The notes beneath the pieces were generated by a model that saw only the letters and a list, made by a program, of their open reading frames with translations, was not told the DNA's origin and ran no database searches. Below are positions 37,001-49,708 of a stretch of 64,000 nt of DNA, in pieces. Every line of letters begins with the position of its first letter. Position 1 is the first letter of the stretch. Position numbers and translations under genes: made by a program. Location: the NCBI GenBank assembly GCA_949130485.1, contig OX422193.1:2296371-2360370 (forward strand). Reading direction: 5' to 3'. Source of the stretch: Agelas oroides. Lineage: Eukaryota; Porifera; Demospongiae; Agelasida; Agelasidae.

Positions 37001-38326
37001 ATTTTTGGGCCAAAACCATGCTTCTCAGAGGCCAGACGACAGAGTTTACATGCATGCATGAATATCCATCTTTCCTGCCCATCGCACCCTACAGCACTGG
37101 TTTCAGGTTCCCGATCGTTCACTACTCTCGCAAGCCACACCCTTCACAGATGAGGCTTGCGAGACTAATTGTTTGCTTGGAAGAACAGAAAGTTGTTGGG
37201 AGGAAGACTCGAAAGAGATTTGTTCATTCTGTTTGCAGCCGTCTCGCAAGTTTTAGCATGTCACATCCAAATGCACGCTGTGTGCATGTGAGCCTTGCGT
37301 AGGTGTCCGCCGAGCAATTGCGCTAATTGAGTGAGGGGAAAAGTGGTGCGGTTGAAACTGGACTAACTGGACCGGTGGCTACAGCCCAGATTATTGGTTA
37401 GGATGGTGTAGTAGTTTTGACAACTCATAGGCTTCATTTCTGGCATTGTGCTACATTGAATCAAGCTAGGGATTACTCTATCTGCAATTTCCTTCTGTGT
37501 GGTGGCAATAAAAACAATGCCACTACACATCCAGCGTTGTCCATTAGAGTTTTGTATGCATTTTAAAATTGGAATTGAGGTTAAAAAATTGACAGCTGAA
37601 AACACATACCAAATATTCTTTCAGAATCAAAACTTAAAAAAATCCCAAAAAATCCACAAGATACAGTCACACATCTAGCTTTCATTGATGAGGTGTGAGA
37701 GGCTAGCAGCACGGCTAAGGCTTTTCATCACCACATAATTATTTGATCATACACTTTACAAACAGCCTTTTATTGCATGTGTTCACTACCGGTAGCACTA
37801 ATGTGAAATATCTTAACTGTGACTAGTGTTACATTTTATATCTCCAGGCTGTATATAAACAAAAAGCTATTACCTTTTATTACCTCTACAACACATTCTA
37901 AGCCTATTTTAACTGCATACAAATGTTTTAACCTTGTTAGTTCACGAATGTCATCTTGACCAAGAGGCATCAGGGAAGAGCTCTTGTGTAGAACTTCGGT
38001 TGAGAACCTTGTTAGCTATCTCATCAGTTAGCTATTTTATTGCTTTGATCTAATATGTGGTCAGCGAAGTGTAAGATGAGAAAGGACAGATATAGAATTA
38101 ACAAGTGTGTGTGATCCAATGGAAAGAGGGTTTATGGCAGAATGTAATCAGTAAGGTGAGGTATCCAGTGATGTGGCCAAGGGTGGGCCAGGGTGGGCCA
38201 GGGTGGGCCTGCCCCATCCAATTTATTAACATTCATTTTTAGGTAGATAGCATGCAAGTATCCACGATTCCAGCACCACTGTTGTAGATTATTTGGACTT
38301 TGCTGGCAATTCTTCTGACTATGTAA

Positions 38327-38490
38327 TATTTAGAACACTCTAGCTGTAGGTAGGGCATTATGTGTTTCATGAGAATGACACAATAAAGGTCAAGGTTTCG
38401 TAATGTACAAGCCACAGGCTAGTGCATTACAAAACTGAGACCATTATTGTGTCATCCATGAAGCCCTACCTAAGTGTTCTAAATGTTTTA
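38327..38490. repeat. Foldback repeat, arms about 70 bp
   Basis: The left arm (TTTAGAACACT...GGTAGGGC...GACACAATAA) is the inverse of the right arm (TTATTGTGTC...GCCCTACC...AGTGTTCTAAA). The loop lies near 38410. Just upstream, three GGTGGGCCAG units occur at about 38163-38205. Confidence 0.7.
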
Positions 38491-38943
38491 GTGCTGTCAC
38501 GTGACCTTCAGCCAATCAGGTGGCTAATTTTGGTTGCTGAGCCATTCAAACGTTCGAGCTGTCGAGGGAGCCGTCGCTGTGTGTGTGGCTCAAAAAAGCA
38601 GTTTTACATCATGTTATAGGTGAGTGAAAAAGTAGACATGACATTAGGAACTGTCTTACCGACAATGCAGTGGCCTAACAACTGGCAGATTTGTGTCTGG
38701 AGCTGCCGCTTAAATTGATGTCCTTGATAATAACGTTGTTGTCGATGCTAGTAGACTTGCTTACTGTTGTGGAAGCTGGCAGACGCGTCACAGGTCTTAA
38801 ACAAAGGCAACAATTAAGCACACACTTCGCTAGTACTTTCCATGTTCGCATTCTTCGTGTACTTCCGTGCTGTTTAACCCTTTACCAACCGATGACGCCA
38901 TATAGCGTCGTCAGATTTTGGCCGCATGTTATCAGTTGGCGCA

Positions 38944-39312
38944 ATCCGTTTTGAAGATAGGCTCTGCGCTAGCAGAAAGGGTGGGACAGGGGGAAGTGGG
39001 TGGGTGCACCGCTCTGGCTGACAGTGCATGGCGGCAGTTGCAGCTGTCTGTAGAAAAGCCTTGGTCAATGCCGGGTGGGCCAATTGTCTGCTTTCTTGCA
39101 CAAACGGGCGTAGAAAACGCTCCTTTCACCTTGTAGGGACTCCATTTCTGGCATTTTAGGCAGCTTTTAGTCCGGAGGAGCGTTCGCTGGTTGGAGGGCC
39201 CTGACTATTGAACGCTCGCTAATGAGTGGGTGTGTCCAAGGTCATGAACCTACATGTGTCAATGAAGTTTTGAGTCAAGTTTCCAGTGCTAGCTCCAAGC
39301 GGAAGTGAAAAT
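38944..39312 (+). repeat. Dispersed repeat, copy A
   Basis: The sequence from TTTTGAAGATAGGCTC to about AAGTGGAAATAC-like ends matches the inverse of 48357-48735 over some 370 bp with moderate divergence. It is an interspersed element of unknown class with no coding potential seen. Confidence 0.7.
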
Positions 39313-40589
39313 ACGGACCATGGAAGGTATCCATAGCCTAATAAACACTTCCAGTAAATAGCCTACGGTTGTTAAAGAGTTAAGTATCTCCATGAAGTGA
39401 ATAGTACGCTTGCCATCCATCCATTATGTGCAAACAATGCCCACTGTAGTACTTTCAATTTTCAATAACATCGAAGGCCTATCAGCTGGTTTTGTGCGGG
39501 CGCGCCTACTTAGATATGATGTGCGGAAGCCAGTTTTAGTACCTTTAGTTGGCATCACACTTCTCTGCATATTGTTTTGCCTGTATTTTCATGCCTTAAA
39601 CTTGATTTTGTACTTCAAAATGTGTGCATTAACAACTTAATGTACACTTAAATGCGCTGACACCTGACCAAATTCTAAACACCTAATTCTGAGTAAAGCA
39701 TGCTTATTTTCAGTGCCTAGCTGTCCATGCCTGAACTCAAATAGGTGTAATGCTATGAATCAATATCACACGAAATCACCAATTTTTGTAGCTTCTCTTG
39801 TAAAAACCCGATTGATTTCTGTGCATGCACATCAGGGTTAAAAGGGTTGTTTGTTCAGAAATCGTTTGACTTGCTAGAGTCCCTGGAAACCCAACTATCA
39901 ATAGAAACTTTGCCAATTAGACACCAAAATTGTGGGATTCAAAAAATCCCAAGGCTAATCATGTAGAAGCAACCACCACAGCGGTTCACAAAATAGTGAC
40001 AAAAACATTGTATTAGAACCTTGAGTTTAGTGGTACAGATTTCTTTCGACTTCAGTGCTACTTTGCTAAAAACGTTATCAGTAGGCTTGACACACTTCAA
40101 AACAAGATTCCACCTCAAGGGAGAAGCCAGACATGAGTTTATCTATCACTAGGGAAATGCATTGTGGGGTGAGCGAGAGCGAGTTGTATCGTGCATTGGT
40201 GTTGTACACACTACCTTGTACTTTCATCTCGCAAACTCTCCTTCAATAGTTGTGTTTATCTGACAACTAATTGAGTATTCCTGTACAGTACTTACTGAAG
40301 GTCAATTAGGAAAATATTGCCCTTCAAGTCAGTTTCAAACATTTGAAGACATGTAGCTAACTAGCTGAGTCAACCTCAGTAAGTATATCAACAGCTTGTT
40401 GCTGCCAAAGAGAAAGACATTGTTGAAAAGTCTGCTTTCATTTGTCTCCTGTGAGACATAGTTTTCTTCACATCTTGCTTTTTGTGCTTTTAGAAGTCTT
40501 GTGTCAATCCACTTTCTGAAAGTGACTAAACTGCTGAAGTCAGGCCTCTCTCAGTTTCTTTTAATCCCTCATGGCAGGCATGTTCTTTG

Positions 40590-40890
40590 CTGAGTGGGTT
40601 TTGGTTGCGTGAGTTTAGCCTGTCTCTGCTTGGAATCTCAGATGCTAGCCACTCTCCTCTGGTTCAAGAGTTCTTCCACTGGACAGCAGACCATGGGTTT
40701 TATACTGTCTGTCTCCCCCTCTAAACTGTCAAATCATGCCTCTCACTTCTGAATACCTCAAAGTGCCCAATCATTTTCAGTTGGCCAAGTGAGTTTCATT
40801 TGCTGGAGTGAAGCCTGTCTCTGCGCAGAGTCTCAAATGCTGATTACAGTTTAAGACATCCACCTTCAACTGGACAGCAGACCATGAGCT
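40590..40890 (+). repeat. Diverged tandem duplication of about 110 bp
   Basis: Segments at about 40605-40705 and 40798-40895 share GCCTGTCTCTGC, a TCTCA(G/A)ATGCT stretch, and ACTGGACAGCAGACCATG followed by TTTATACT. It is an old local duplication with no coding role seen. Confidence 0.55.
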
Positions 40891-41756
40891 TTATACTCTC
40901 AGACTATGCCTCTGATTGACCTACCCTTTCACATACATACCCTTTGGATATAGACAATTTTTACCATGAGTGGGGCACGCTCATGCTCGCCCCAATGGAT
41001 GGCAAGGAGCATCTTTACCTGCTTTACACTAGTGCATGCATCATGAGCCAAAAGTACCCAATGCCCTCAACACACATAGCAATGATTTTAGCTGCAGGAA
41101 TTTTTTTTCTGGAGTCGCTGTGAGGGGTGATTGTGGTGTAGCACCGCTTTCTCATGCATGTTAGTTAACAGAAGTATCGTGTACAATGGTACTGATCAAT
41201 TTGCTATTGGATTGGATGTTTACTGATTGTTCTAGATGTGAGAGTTATTAAAGCTACATTATTTATTTCATTCACATTGGGTGTAATATACCTGATCATT
41301 ATTTATACTGTTGTATAATATCTATTTAACTGTTTCCCATCACTCCCCTTTGTCCAGATGCCAATTGCTACTGAGTCTCAGAATTTTCAGGTCAATACAG
41401 TGAATGCAAGTCAAAGACAACAGCAGTACATTTGCCACCATTGCCAACTGGGTGTAACCCTTGGTCATGCCCTTCCTGTGTCTGTGTTTATGTTAGGGTT
41501 CTCAGCTGTAAATATGGAGCTAACAACCACATACCACATAAACTTCATCAGCCAGTGGTATGTTCATCCACATCACATGACCTTCAGATATGCACCCCTG
41601 GTGCTGCCATTCAGCAATATACTACCAACCATGGTTCTCCAGTGCGGAGTGTTGTGGTCAAACATCAGGAGTTTTTTCTATAGCTCATCCCACTTTGATA
41701 TCTCTGTTACTGCCAGCCTAAATCTTAATTTGTTTTTCAGTCTGGGTAGGAGCATC

Positions 41757-44700
41757 ATGAGGCTGGTATTGCTTCTACTTCTTGTGCTGAGTGGTGATGT
41801 AGAGTTGAACCCAGGTCCTCTTGGTGAGTAGATTTTGATATATATGCTGTACAACCTTTCATCACACATACCACATTTTCATTATATAGGCCAGCAGCTG
41901 GGTATTAATGACTTGCCTGATGTAATGGAAGAGTTAAACATTATCTGTGCAAAATGGTATGATGTCGGCATGCAGCTACGAGTGAGTGTTGATACACTGG
42001 ATGCCATCAAGGAAAAAAACCCAAACAATCCCTCTAGTTGTCTGAGAGAAACTCTCAAGACATGGCTAAAAGAATTCCCCCAATCCCCTACGTGGAACAA
42101 TATTATAGATGCCCTAAGAAGCAACGTTGTTGGTGAAGTGAGGCTTGCTGCACACCTGGAACAAACACACTGCCCAGTAAAAGACACAAGTCTTCCTGCC
42201 ATCACACCACCAGTATCTCCACCACAATCTCTCACTTTGATGACTCCATCACCTACTGCCCACCACACACAGCCATCATGCTTTGGTTTCACCTACACTA
42301 TGGCACCACAGCCGCACTCCTGCCTCTCCCCTACTTGGTCTCCTTACTATTACCATCCAACAAGCAGTTACCCAGTTTCCACTTTATTTTGCCATCCACA
42401 CACATCTAGAGCAAATAACTCTGCTACACTTCCCAATAGTTACTCACAACACTCTCAAGTCCTGCCTGTCCCTACCCGATCAATATCCAGATCTTCCCCT
42501 TCTCCATTAGTATCTGAACAGCTGACTATGCCCCAGCTTACCCCTTCATTATTGCCAATACACGTAACTGCATCACCTCAGTACACAGCACTACAATCTC
42601 TCCCCATCTCTGGTAACTTTGTCCCTGAAGATACACCTACACCACCTGCAACTGTGACCACAGCTACTCATCCCTCACAAGGTATCTTATATTTGTAGCA
42701 ATATTATTTGTATGAGCTGCATATGAGAAATTATTTACTATAAGCCTGTTCACACTGAATTCAATTCAGGACCCTCAAGGCCACATATTACTGTGGAAGA
42801 TCAAGTTCGATTCTTTGAAGATGAACTTGGCAGTCTTATAGACAAGGCCTACAAAGAAGTGACCAAAAAAATGGAACCCTCTGTCTTTCTTTCCCGTATT
42901 ACGTACCTGCCTGTGTCCACTCGCACCCAGCATCGAAGCTTTGTTGTGAAAAAATTGACCAACATTCCACCACCAGTAACCTTTGAAAACATTTGGTCCA
43001 ATTTGAACCTCTACTGGGACTTTCTGAACTATGGACTATTGGAACATGTTATCAATAAATGCGGAAGTGAAGACTTAAAAGAGAAGATGCAGAGTTATAC
43101 TAATCAACTCTCTGCATTCAAACAAAGAACTCGCCTCTGTGACTTTATCGACAGCTGGCCATGCAGAGATGATGGGCCACCACCAGAAGATGGTCTCAAG
43201 CAGTTGGTTGTCAAAATGAAGCAAGAATGGTCCCAGTGCACACTACAAGATGTGGAGTCATTCAAGAAAGCTCTCATCCAAAAGTTCCTTCAACCTGAGT
43301 TTGACGTACTCCTCCAAAAGGCTATGGAGGGGTGTGTCTGTGTTACGTGGCTCATCTCTCCATTCATTGCCACACAACTGCAGAACCGGGCAAACATGGC
43401 TACAGAATTTTTCAAGGAACACAAAATTGATGCAGTGACTATTGATGGTGAGGATGTTTACCTCACCCCTGTCAATAGGTATATTGGCTACCTAAGGAAG
43501 CTGTACAACTCTAAGCTAGAGCCAGTGGGCATTTGCCCTCCTACACAAACTGAGAAGCTTCTTCCCTTCAAGCTTGCAAGGATTGAGAAAGAGAAACTCA
43601 GCATAGTAGATGAGTTCACGAAAAGGTACGTACGAGGGGATATGGATGATGTTGGTTCATACAGTGCTAATTCTTACAAAAAATCCCCAATAGAATTACA
43701 AGAAGTTGGCAAACTTCCAAGTCATTCACAACAAAAGGTGATTCTGATTGAAGGTGCCCCTGGCATGGGCAAGACCACCTTCAGCTGGGAGTTCTGCAGA
43801 ATGTGGGGTAGAGGGGAGATTCTGCAGGGCTATTCCCTGCTGCTCCTACTCCCACTGCGTGACAACCACCTGAAAGAGGCCAAGACCATCTCAGACCTCT
43901 TCTATCACCCAGAATCAGAGCTCAAGCAGGCAGTGATCCAGGAGGTCACCAACAATCAGGGCCAGGGAGTGGCCATCTGGCTGGATGGATGGGATGAACT
44001 CGATCATCAACTACGGGAAAGTGCTTCTGTGTTTCTCGACCTCATCCATGGTAGAATCTTACCCCATGTGACTCTGTTTGTCACAAGCAGACCTTGGGCC
44101 AGTGAGCATCTCAGAGAGAAGTGTGGACGCCGAATTTTCCAGCATGTGGAAATCCTGACATCTGCAAAAGACCAGATTGCACATTATATCAGCAAAGCTG
44201 AAGCTGAAGCTCACCCTAGTTCATTTGCTGCAAAATTCACTGACTACCTCATGTCAAATCCTGTTATCAGGGCAGCTATGTACACACCTGTTACAGCAAA
44301 GATGTTAGCAAAAGTGTTCATCTGGAGACTGCACACTGAGTCACCCCCACCCAACACATTGACTGAACTCTTTGATGCCTTTACCCTCAAGACCCTGGTA
44401 GACCATCTCTCAGAACAACCCCCACATAGTAAGCAGCAGTTGGAGGTTACCACTGTCAATCACCTCCCCAGAGAGGTTTATGAGCAATTCCAGAGCCTGT
44501 GCAGAATGGCTTATGAAGGTATACTAAACAGGCAACAGCTGGTTTTCTCTACCTCCCACCTACCCACTACTGATGCCTCACTCGGCATGATGCAGGAAGT
44601 CCCTCAACTATACACCAAGGGCAAGACCTATCATTTCATCCACTTGACACTACAGGAGTACTTGGCTGCTGTCCACATCTCACATCTTCCCACAGATGAT

Positions 44701-46086
44701 CAAACAAGAATGGCTCAAGAACATTTTAGCAGTGGCCACTTCAAAATGACAATAAGGTTCCTTGCTGGACTTACAAAGTCAGTAAATATACCTACTAGAA
44801 AATGGATGGTGAGTAATGATAACAAACTCATGTATTTTCACATTTTGTTCGAATCAAAAGGCAGTTTACTGACTACAAGAGATTTGTCAGATGAGATAAT
44901 TGTCAACTCACACTACTCCTGGACTCCCCTGGATTACTATGTGACAGGGCATGCCATCTCACATTCCAACTGTTCCTGGAGACTACGGTTTTACAACTCC
45001 TTCATTGATGATGAGAAATTTGCACTGTTTTGTCAAGGCTACGCCACCCCAGGGGAAACTAGATGCAGACACTGTATCTCATATGCCAACTTCAGTGACA
45101 ATCACATCACCTCCAAAAGCATACAGTCATTTGCAAACATACCCTACCATATGCTACCAGACATGAAAGAGCTAGACCTGAGTCACAACAAACTGGATGG
45201 GAGTGCATGTAACTTGCTAGCCGAGGTAGTCCCATCTATGTCTAGCTTAGAGGAACTTTGGCTCAGCTACAACCCAATAGAGTGTGGTGGTGCTGTGAAT
45301 CTAATTGAGGCACTCTGTGGCAGTGGAGTGAAACAACTGTGGCTTGTCAAGACTGGAATTGGAATGCCAGATTGTGAGGCCCTGTGTAAACTACTGAAAA
45401 CAAGTCGCTCACTTCAAAGTCTTCACATTGACCACAACAACTTGTCTACAAACAGTGTAGTGAGTATCATAACTGGACTTGTTCACAGCAAGTCATTCAC
45501 AGACCTGGACATTTCAAACTCGCAATTCAGCATGGCAAGTGTGCATTGTTTATCCACTTGTGTACTGAACGACAAGTCAAATTGCACACTGACATTTCTG
45601 CGGCTACAAGAGTGCTGCATCAGTAGTGAAGGTGCAGTTAAACTGGAAGTTGGACTCTGCAACAACACTACACTTCAATACCTGAACTTGAGTAAAAATC
45701 CCATTGGAAAGCATTTTATGGGAGTGATGGCATTGGCAAAAGTTTTAGTAGAGAACAAAACACTGAAAGAGCTGACGTTATACAACTGCCACATTGGTGA
45801 ACGGGGTGCGTGTAAACTGGCAGACGCACTCCACAAGAATTCAAGTCTGAAGCTTTTGAACCTAGGTCATAACCCCATTGGTGTGAAGGGTGCCTCCTCA
45901 ATTTCAGAGATGATACAACAGAACACATCTCTGAAGGAACTTCAACTGCGTGATGACTCACTTGGAAAAGAGGGGGTTCACCATCTCATTAAAAGTTTGA
46001 AACATAACAAGACATTGCAGGAACTGCAGCTGCCAGAGAAGTACAAATTAGAAACCTGCGACGATAGAATTAATTGGCGGAACTGA
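41757..46086 (+). CDS. 2A-leader / death-domain / NACHT-LRR protein (NLR), 1391 aa
   Basis: Exons: 41741-41823 (ATG at 41757), 41890-42681 and 42770-46086; junctions are phase 1, and 4176 coding nt divide exactly. The start gives twelve mostly Leu/Val residues, then GDVELNPGP, a complete 2A motif. Exon 2 encodes a death domain (residues about 25-110) and a Pro/Ser/Thr-rich linker to about 286. Exon 3 begins with a helical region of about 280 residues I cannot name (FLNYGLLEHVINKCGSEDL, then EGCVCVTWLISPF). NACHT follows: Walker A GAPGMGKTT at residues 615-623, Walker B VAIWLDGWDE, sensor TSRP, and FIHLTLQEYLAAVH. The C-terminus is about nine RI-type LRRs ending at the TGA. The short start is preferred because a strong acceptor (TTTTTCAG) lies 16 bases before it. 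The frame is open back to 41358, so a longer start cannot be excluded. Confidence 0.88.
41793..41819 (+). promoter_or_regulatory. 2A ribosome-skipping motif
   Basis: Codons encode GDVELNPGP, matching the D-x-E-x-N-P-G-P consensus in full. Translation would skip the bond between Gly (41814-41816) and Pro (41817-41819), releasing a 20-residue leader and starting the receptor with Pro. The leader is hydrophobic enough to be a signal peptide when skipping fails. Sea-urchin NLR genes are known to have N-terminal 2A sequences that double as signal peptides; this is the same layout. Confidence 0.9.
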
Positions 46087-46780
46087 AATTACAACCAAGG
46101 TACTAATGTACCTCTCAGCTAGTACGAAAAATTTTTGTCCTAAAGTTTATACACTGTCTCACAGTAACAGCATTTTGATGATTACTTTTTGATACTCTTC
46201 TGTTTGAAAGTTGTGTACGATTACCTCTTTAATTACATATCTTATCCTGTATTGTGTACTTTGAATTTGGTCAGGAAGTTGACTGTGTGCCAATTGTTAC
46301 TGCACGTCACAAATGAAGAGAGGACCAGGTCTCCATGCAGTGTACAAGTGCACAAATGTCATAAAGATTGAAGCAATCAATTCACAAATTGCATGTTGGC
46401 AATAACAATGATTGCACTTCTGGTCTTGAAACTGAATACAATACTCTGAGGTGTGGAATTGCAAGTATGGTTTACTACAGCATAGTGTTTGGAACAAAGA
46501 AACAACCAAATTACAACCAAATTATGCTGCAGGAGTGTAATATGGTACAGGATATATACTCAAAGGGATGCAGCTTGAATGCCTGCTGATATAGTAGTAA
46601 TATAGTGACTCATGCCATGAGTTGACTGTGAGTTTGGCACTGGGCAAATAACCCTCTTCACCAAAAAAGGGGAGAAAAAGACTACCACATGTGCTAGGTG
46701 GGTGAATCAGTATCACTGTTGTATGCATTCTACCACGGTATAACTATAGCATAGTTTTGTACTATGGTTGCAATAGCTAG

Positions 46781-47498
46781 CAGTGGCGGATCTAGAAATT
46801 TAGAAAGGGGGGTTAAGCCACCGGCGCGCGAAGCGCGCTGGAAATTTTGGGTCGCCACGCCCACTTTCGGTCACGTGAACGCATTCATACAAAATATAGC
46901 TGGAAGGCCGAACCGAGGGGTCCGTCACAAATCTCGTACACTGTCCGACAGTGTTGTTTTAGTTAACTATAACTTTAACTAAATAGGCCTACATTTTAGT
47001 ATGGCTTTTTTAAAATCTAGTTAACCAAAACTACAACTAATCAAATTTTTTTTGCTAAGCTGGGAACTATAACTAAAATATCCAACATACAAGAAGAAAC
47101 CTGTCGGCAGAAATCCAAACTGAAATCCAGAAATCCACTGTGAAATCCAGAAATCCACTGTGAAATCCAGAAATCCACTGTGAAATCCAGAAATCCACTC
47201 TGAAATCCAAAATCCACGTGAAATCCAGTGGATTTCGAAATCTCTTACGCCGAGGCGCGCCGTGACGGTACACTCGGACCGAACTGAATATCTCGAAGCA
47301 ACTCTAGGCCTAGTCAAACGTCTGGAGATCAGTAAGGAACTGATACGTGAGTGTGTAACTGTGCCTGGTTGTTGTTGCTGCATGCCACTGCTGCATAATC
47401 ATTTGATGGACTCGTGCAGTTATGTACGCAAAATACATTACTAGCCGCCAAAGGGGGGTGCATTTGCACCCCCCTTACCCCCCCTAAATCCGCCACTG
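46781..47498. mobile_element. Non-autonomous hAT-like DNA transposon
   Basis: The left terminus CAGTGGCGGAT is the inverse of the right terminus ATCCGCCACTG. GCTAG lies immediately outside both ends (46776-46780 and 47499-47503), a 5-bp target duplication. The CAGTGGCGG ends are common in hAT-type elements. The interior is 718 bp with a GCGCGCGAAGCGCGC palindrome, a TAACTATAAC block and a 20-bp tandem repeat. No transposase is present. Confidence 0.7.
47121..47200. repeat. Four 20-bp tandem units inside the hAT-like element
   Basis: TGAAATCCAGAAATCCACTG is repeated four times with one terminal change, followed by partial units. It yields an artefactual repetitive frame (ISGFHSGFLDF) on the minus strand. 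Confidence 0.9.
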
Positions 47499-47767
47499 GC
47501 TAGTACATATACATTCTGTTCATTGGCCACAATAACGACCATTGGCTGGATTACTTAGTATAGCTGCACACCATTTTTAAGCTGAACATGGAGCTCACCT
47601 TGACAGACTGTAGTAAGGTTACTAATTTCTGAGTATTCATGCACTTGTAAAGTGATGGTTATAGATCAGATGCTTTTCTTATTTTGCTTTGATGCAGTGC
47701 AGAGTGCACATAGTTATTTGCAGTGTTGCACCAAATCGTCTTTATAGTCATAGCTTGTATAGAATCT

Positions 47768-47830
47768 AGTCTCGCACCCAAGCCCCTTTTTTCACTATAA
47801 TATAATGGGGAGATCTGGGTAGAAGACTAC
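47768..47830. repeat. Diverged hairpin of the CTCGTNCCCAGGC family
   Basis: AGTCTCGCACCCAAGCCCC is mirrored by GGGGAGATCTGGGTAGAAGACT around an AT-rich loop. Confidence 0.5.
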
Positions 47831-48017
47831 AATTAATCACACACTAGCTGTGGGCTAGCCATTAATATTGATATGTACAAATTAGACTAGTAAGATCGTG
47901 GGGAAAGTCTGAACAAGCCACACACTAACAGTAATCATGTTTGTGCAACCTACGTACAAAACTATAAAAAAAATTTTACAGTTCAAATGTCTGATTGCTG
48001 ATTTGGTTTTAGCATCC

Positions 48018-48395
48018 ATTTTGAACATTCAGTTGATGACTTTACACACACACACACACACACACATATAAATTACTATAATTTTATAGAACATCAGCTG
48101 GTGTACGTATAGTATAAATATGGAGATAAATGCATGCTGTATGACAGTAAACACAAAGGGGAAGTGGTATACGTAGATTGCAAGTATGCATGAGATTCCC
48201 CCTCTGAAGTCGGCTAGTTGTGAATTTGTAGAAGTGTAAAGAACACAGATACCACACATACAATCAAAAGTATCATTGTTGACACTATTTCCTTTAACTA
48301 CTGAATTGTATTTTCTAGAGGTCTTGTTCAGACTAGTCACACCTTTTTTCACCTGTATTTCCACTTCTGCTGTGAGTTAGCCTTGGAAACTTGAG
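48018..48395 (+). repeat. Duplicated CA-repeat block, copy 1
   Basis: This copy contains (CA)12 at 48043-48066, AGAACATCAGCTGGTGTACG, and a tail ending in TGTGAGTTAGCCTTGG. The same order recurs at 48780-49345. Between the copies sits part of the dispersed repeat also found at 38.9 kb, in inverse orientation. Confidence 0.7.
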
Positions 48396-48735
48396 CCACA
48401 CCTTCTTCCACGTGTCCTTTACAAGTTCATGACCTTGACCACACCCACTCATTAGTGAGTGTTCAATACTCAGGGCCCTCCGACAAGAGAACGCTCCTCC
48501 AGACTGAATGCTGCCTAAAATGTCAGAAATGGAGCCCCTACAAGGCGAAAGGAGTGTTTTCTAGGCCCGTTTGTGCAAGAAAGCAGAAGAATGGCCCATG
48601 CACCTGGCATTGACCTGGGCTTTTCTACAGCCAGCTGCCACAGCCGCCATGCACTGCATGTCACCCTCCGGGTGACATCCACTAACCTTCCTTCGTCCCA
48701 CCCTTTCTGCTAGCAAAGAACCTATCTTCAAAATG
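48357..48735 (-). repeat. Dispersed repeat, copy B (inverse of 38944-39312)
   Basis: Read on the minus strand it matches copy A, including TAGGTTCTTTGCTAGCAGAAAGGGTGGGA-like and GGGCCCTGA segments, over about 370 bp. It overlaps the tail of the CA-repeat block, so the two repeats may belong to one element. Confidence 0.65.
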
Positions 48736-48779
48736 GGTTTGGTTTTAGCTGACATGAAATCCCTTGCTACTACTGCAGT

Positions 48780-48814
48780 TCTTTTTGAGCATTCAGTATC
48801 ACTGTTGATGACTT

Positions 48815-48908
<94 letters not shown>

Positions 48909-49345
48909 AACACGTATAAATTACTATATAGAACATCAGCTGGTGTACGTATAGCCAGTTCCTACTGCTGGAACTGGTCAAAAGGTATGTATTTCATACA
49001 CACTTTACATAGGTATATAAGGGCATCCATATCTGCTTGTAGTACAAACTATTATTAGCATAGTATAAATATATGCATGCTGTATGACAATAAACACGAA
49101 GGGGAAGTGGTATACATAGATTGTAAGTATGCATGAGATTCCCCCTCTGAAGTCTGCTAGTTGTGAATTTGTAGAAGTGTGAAGAACACAGATACCACAC
49201 ATACATATCATTGTTGACACTACACTTATATAACTACTGAATTGTATTTTCTAGAGGTCTTGTTCAGACTAGTCACACCTTTTTTCACCTGTATTTCCAC
49301 TTCTGCTGTGAGTTAGCCTTGGAAACTTGAGCCACAGCTTCTTCT
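48780..49345 (+). repeat. Duplicated CA-repeat block, copy 2
   Basis: It has the same order of segments as 48018-48395, but its CA array is much longer (48817-48905) and it has an extra piece of about 100 bp near 48950-49060 that also resembles sequence at 53980-54030. Confidence 0.7.
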
Positions 49346-49708
49346 ACTTTTAGGGTGCACTCACCAACTTTTGATCTACATGCAGTTAAGTTTCTTGCTA
49401 TAGCAACTATTGTTTAGAAATTCCTTGGTTAGCCATGCCTACCACAACCCTCAATTCCTGATTTCGGTTTTTGAAGTAACGTCAAAAATTTGCTGGAATG
49501 ATGGAATCCAGCTCTGATTAGAAGCAAGGTATTGACATGGGATAAAAGCCAAAATTTAGGCAAGGGCTCTTGATAAAAATATCCAGAAATTGACAAAAAC
49601 CTCTCGATTTGTTAGTTCCAAGCATGTTACTCTAGTCAGCAAGGGTTAGCAAGGATTGATCAAGTGCCAACTGTATCTCTGGCTCTAGAAAAGCTACAAA
49701 CATTTTGT

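Larger units (their letters stand above)
26196..41740. other. 15-kb gene-free, repeat-rich interval between the two NLR genes
   Basis: No open frame here shows a domain or a joinable exon chain. It contains TIR and foldback elements, a 30-bp minisatellite, 135-140 bp tandem copies and GC-rich scraps listed separately. An AATAAA at 26859-26864 may serve the upstream NLR. The stretches 28630-30150, 31530-33140, 34090-38300 and 39320-40580 show nothing I can name beyond short hairpins (for example CTCGCAAGCC with GGCTTGCGAG at about 37130-37166) and a poly-G run at about 34750-34764. Confidence 0.5.

Noticed and set aside
41358..41756. Upstream extension of the 2A exon (133 more residues in frame)
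   Set aside because: The extension has no domain, and a strong splice acceptor at 41731-41740 sits just before the favoured ATG. It is kept only as an alternative start.
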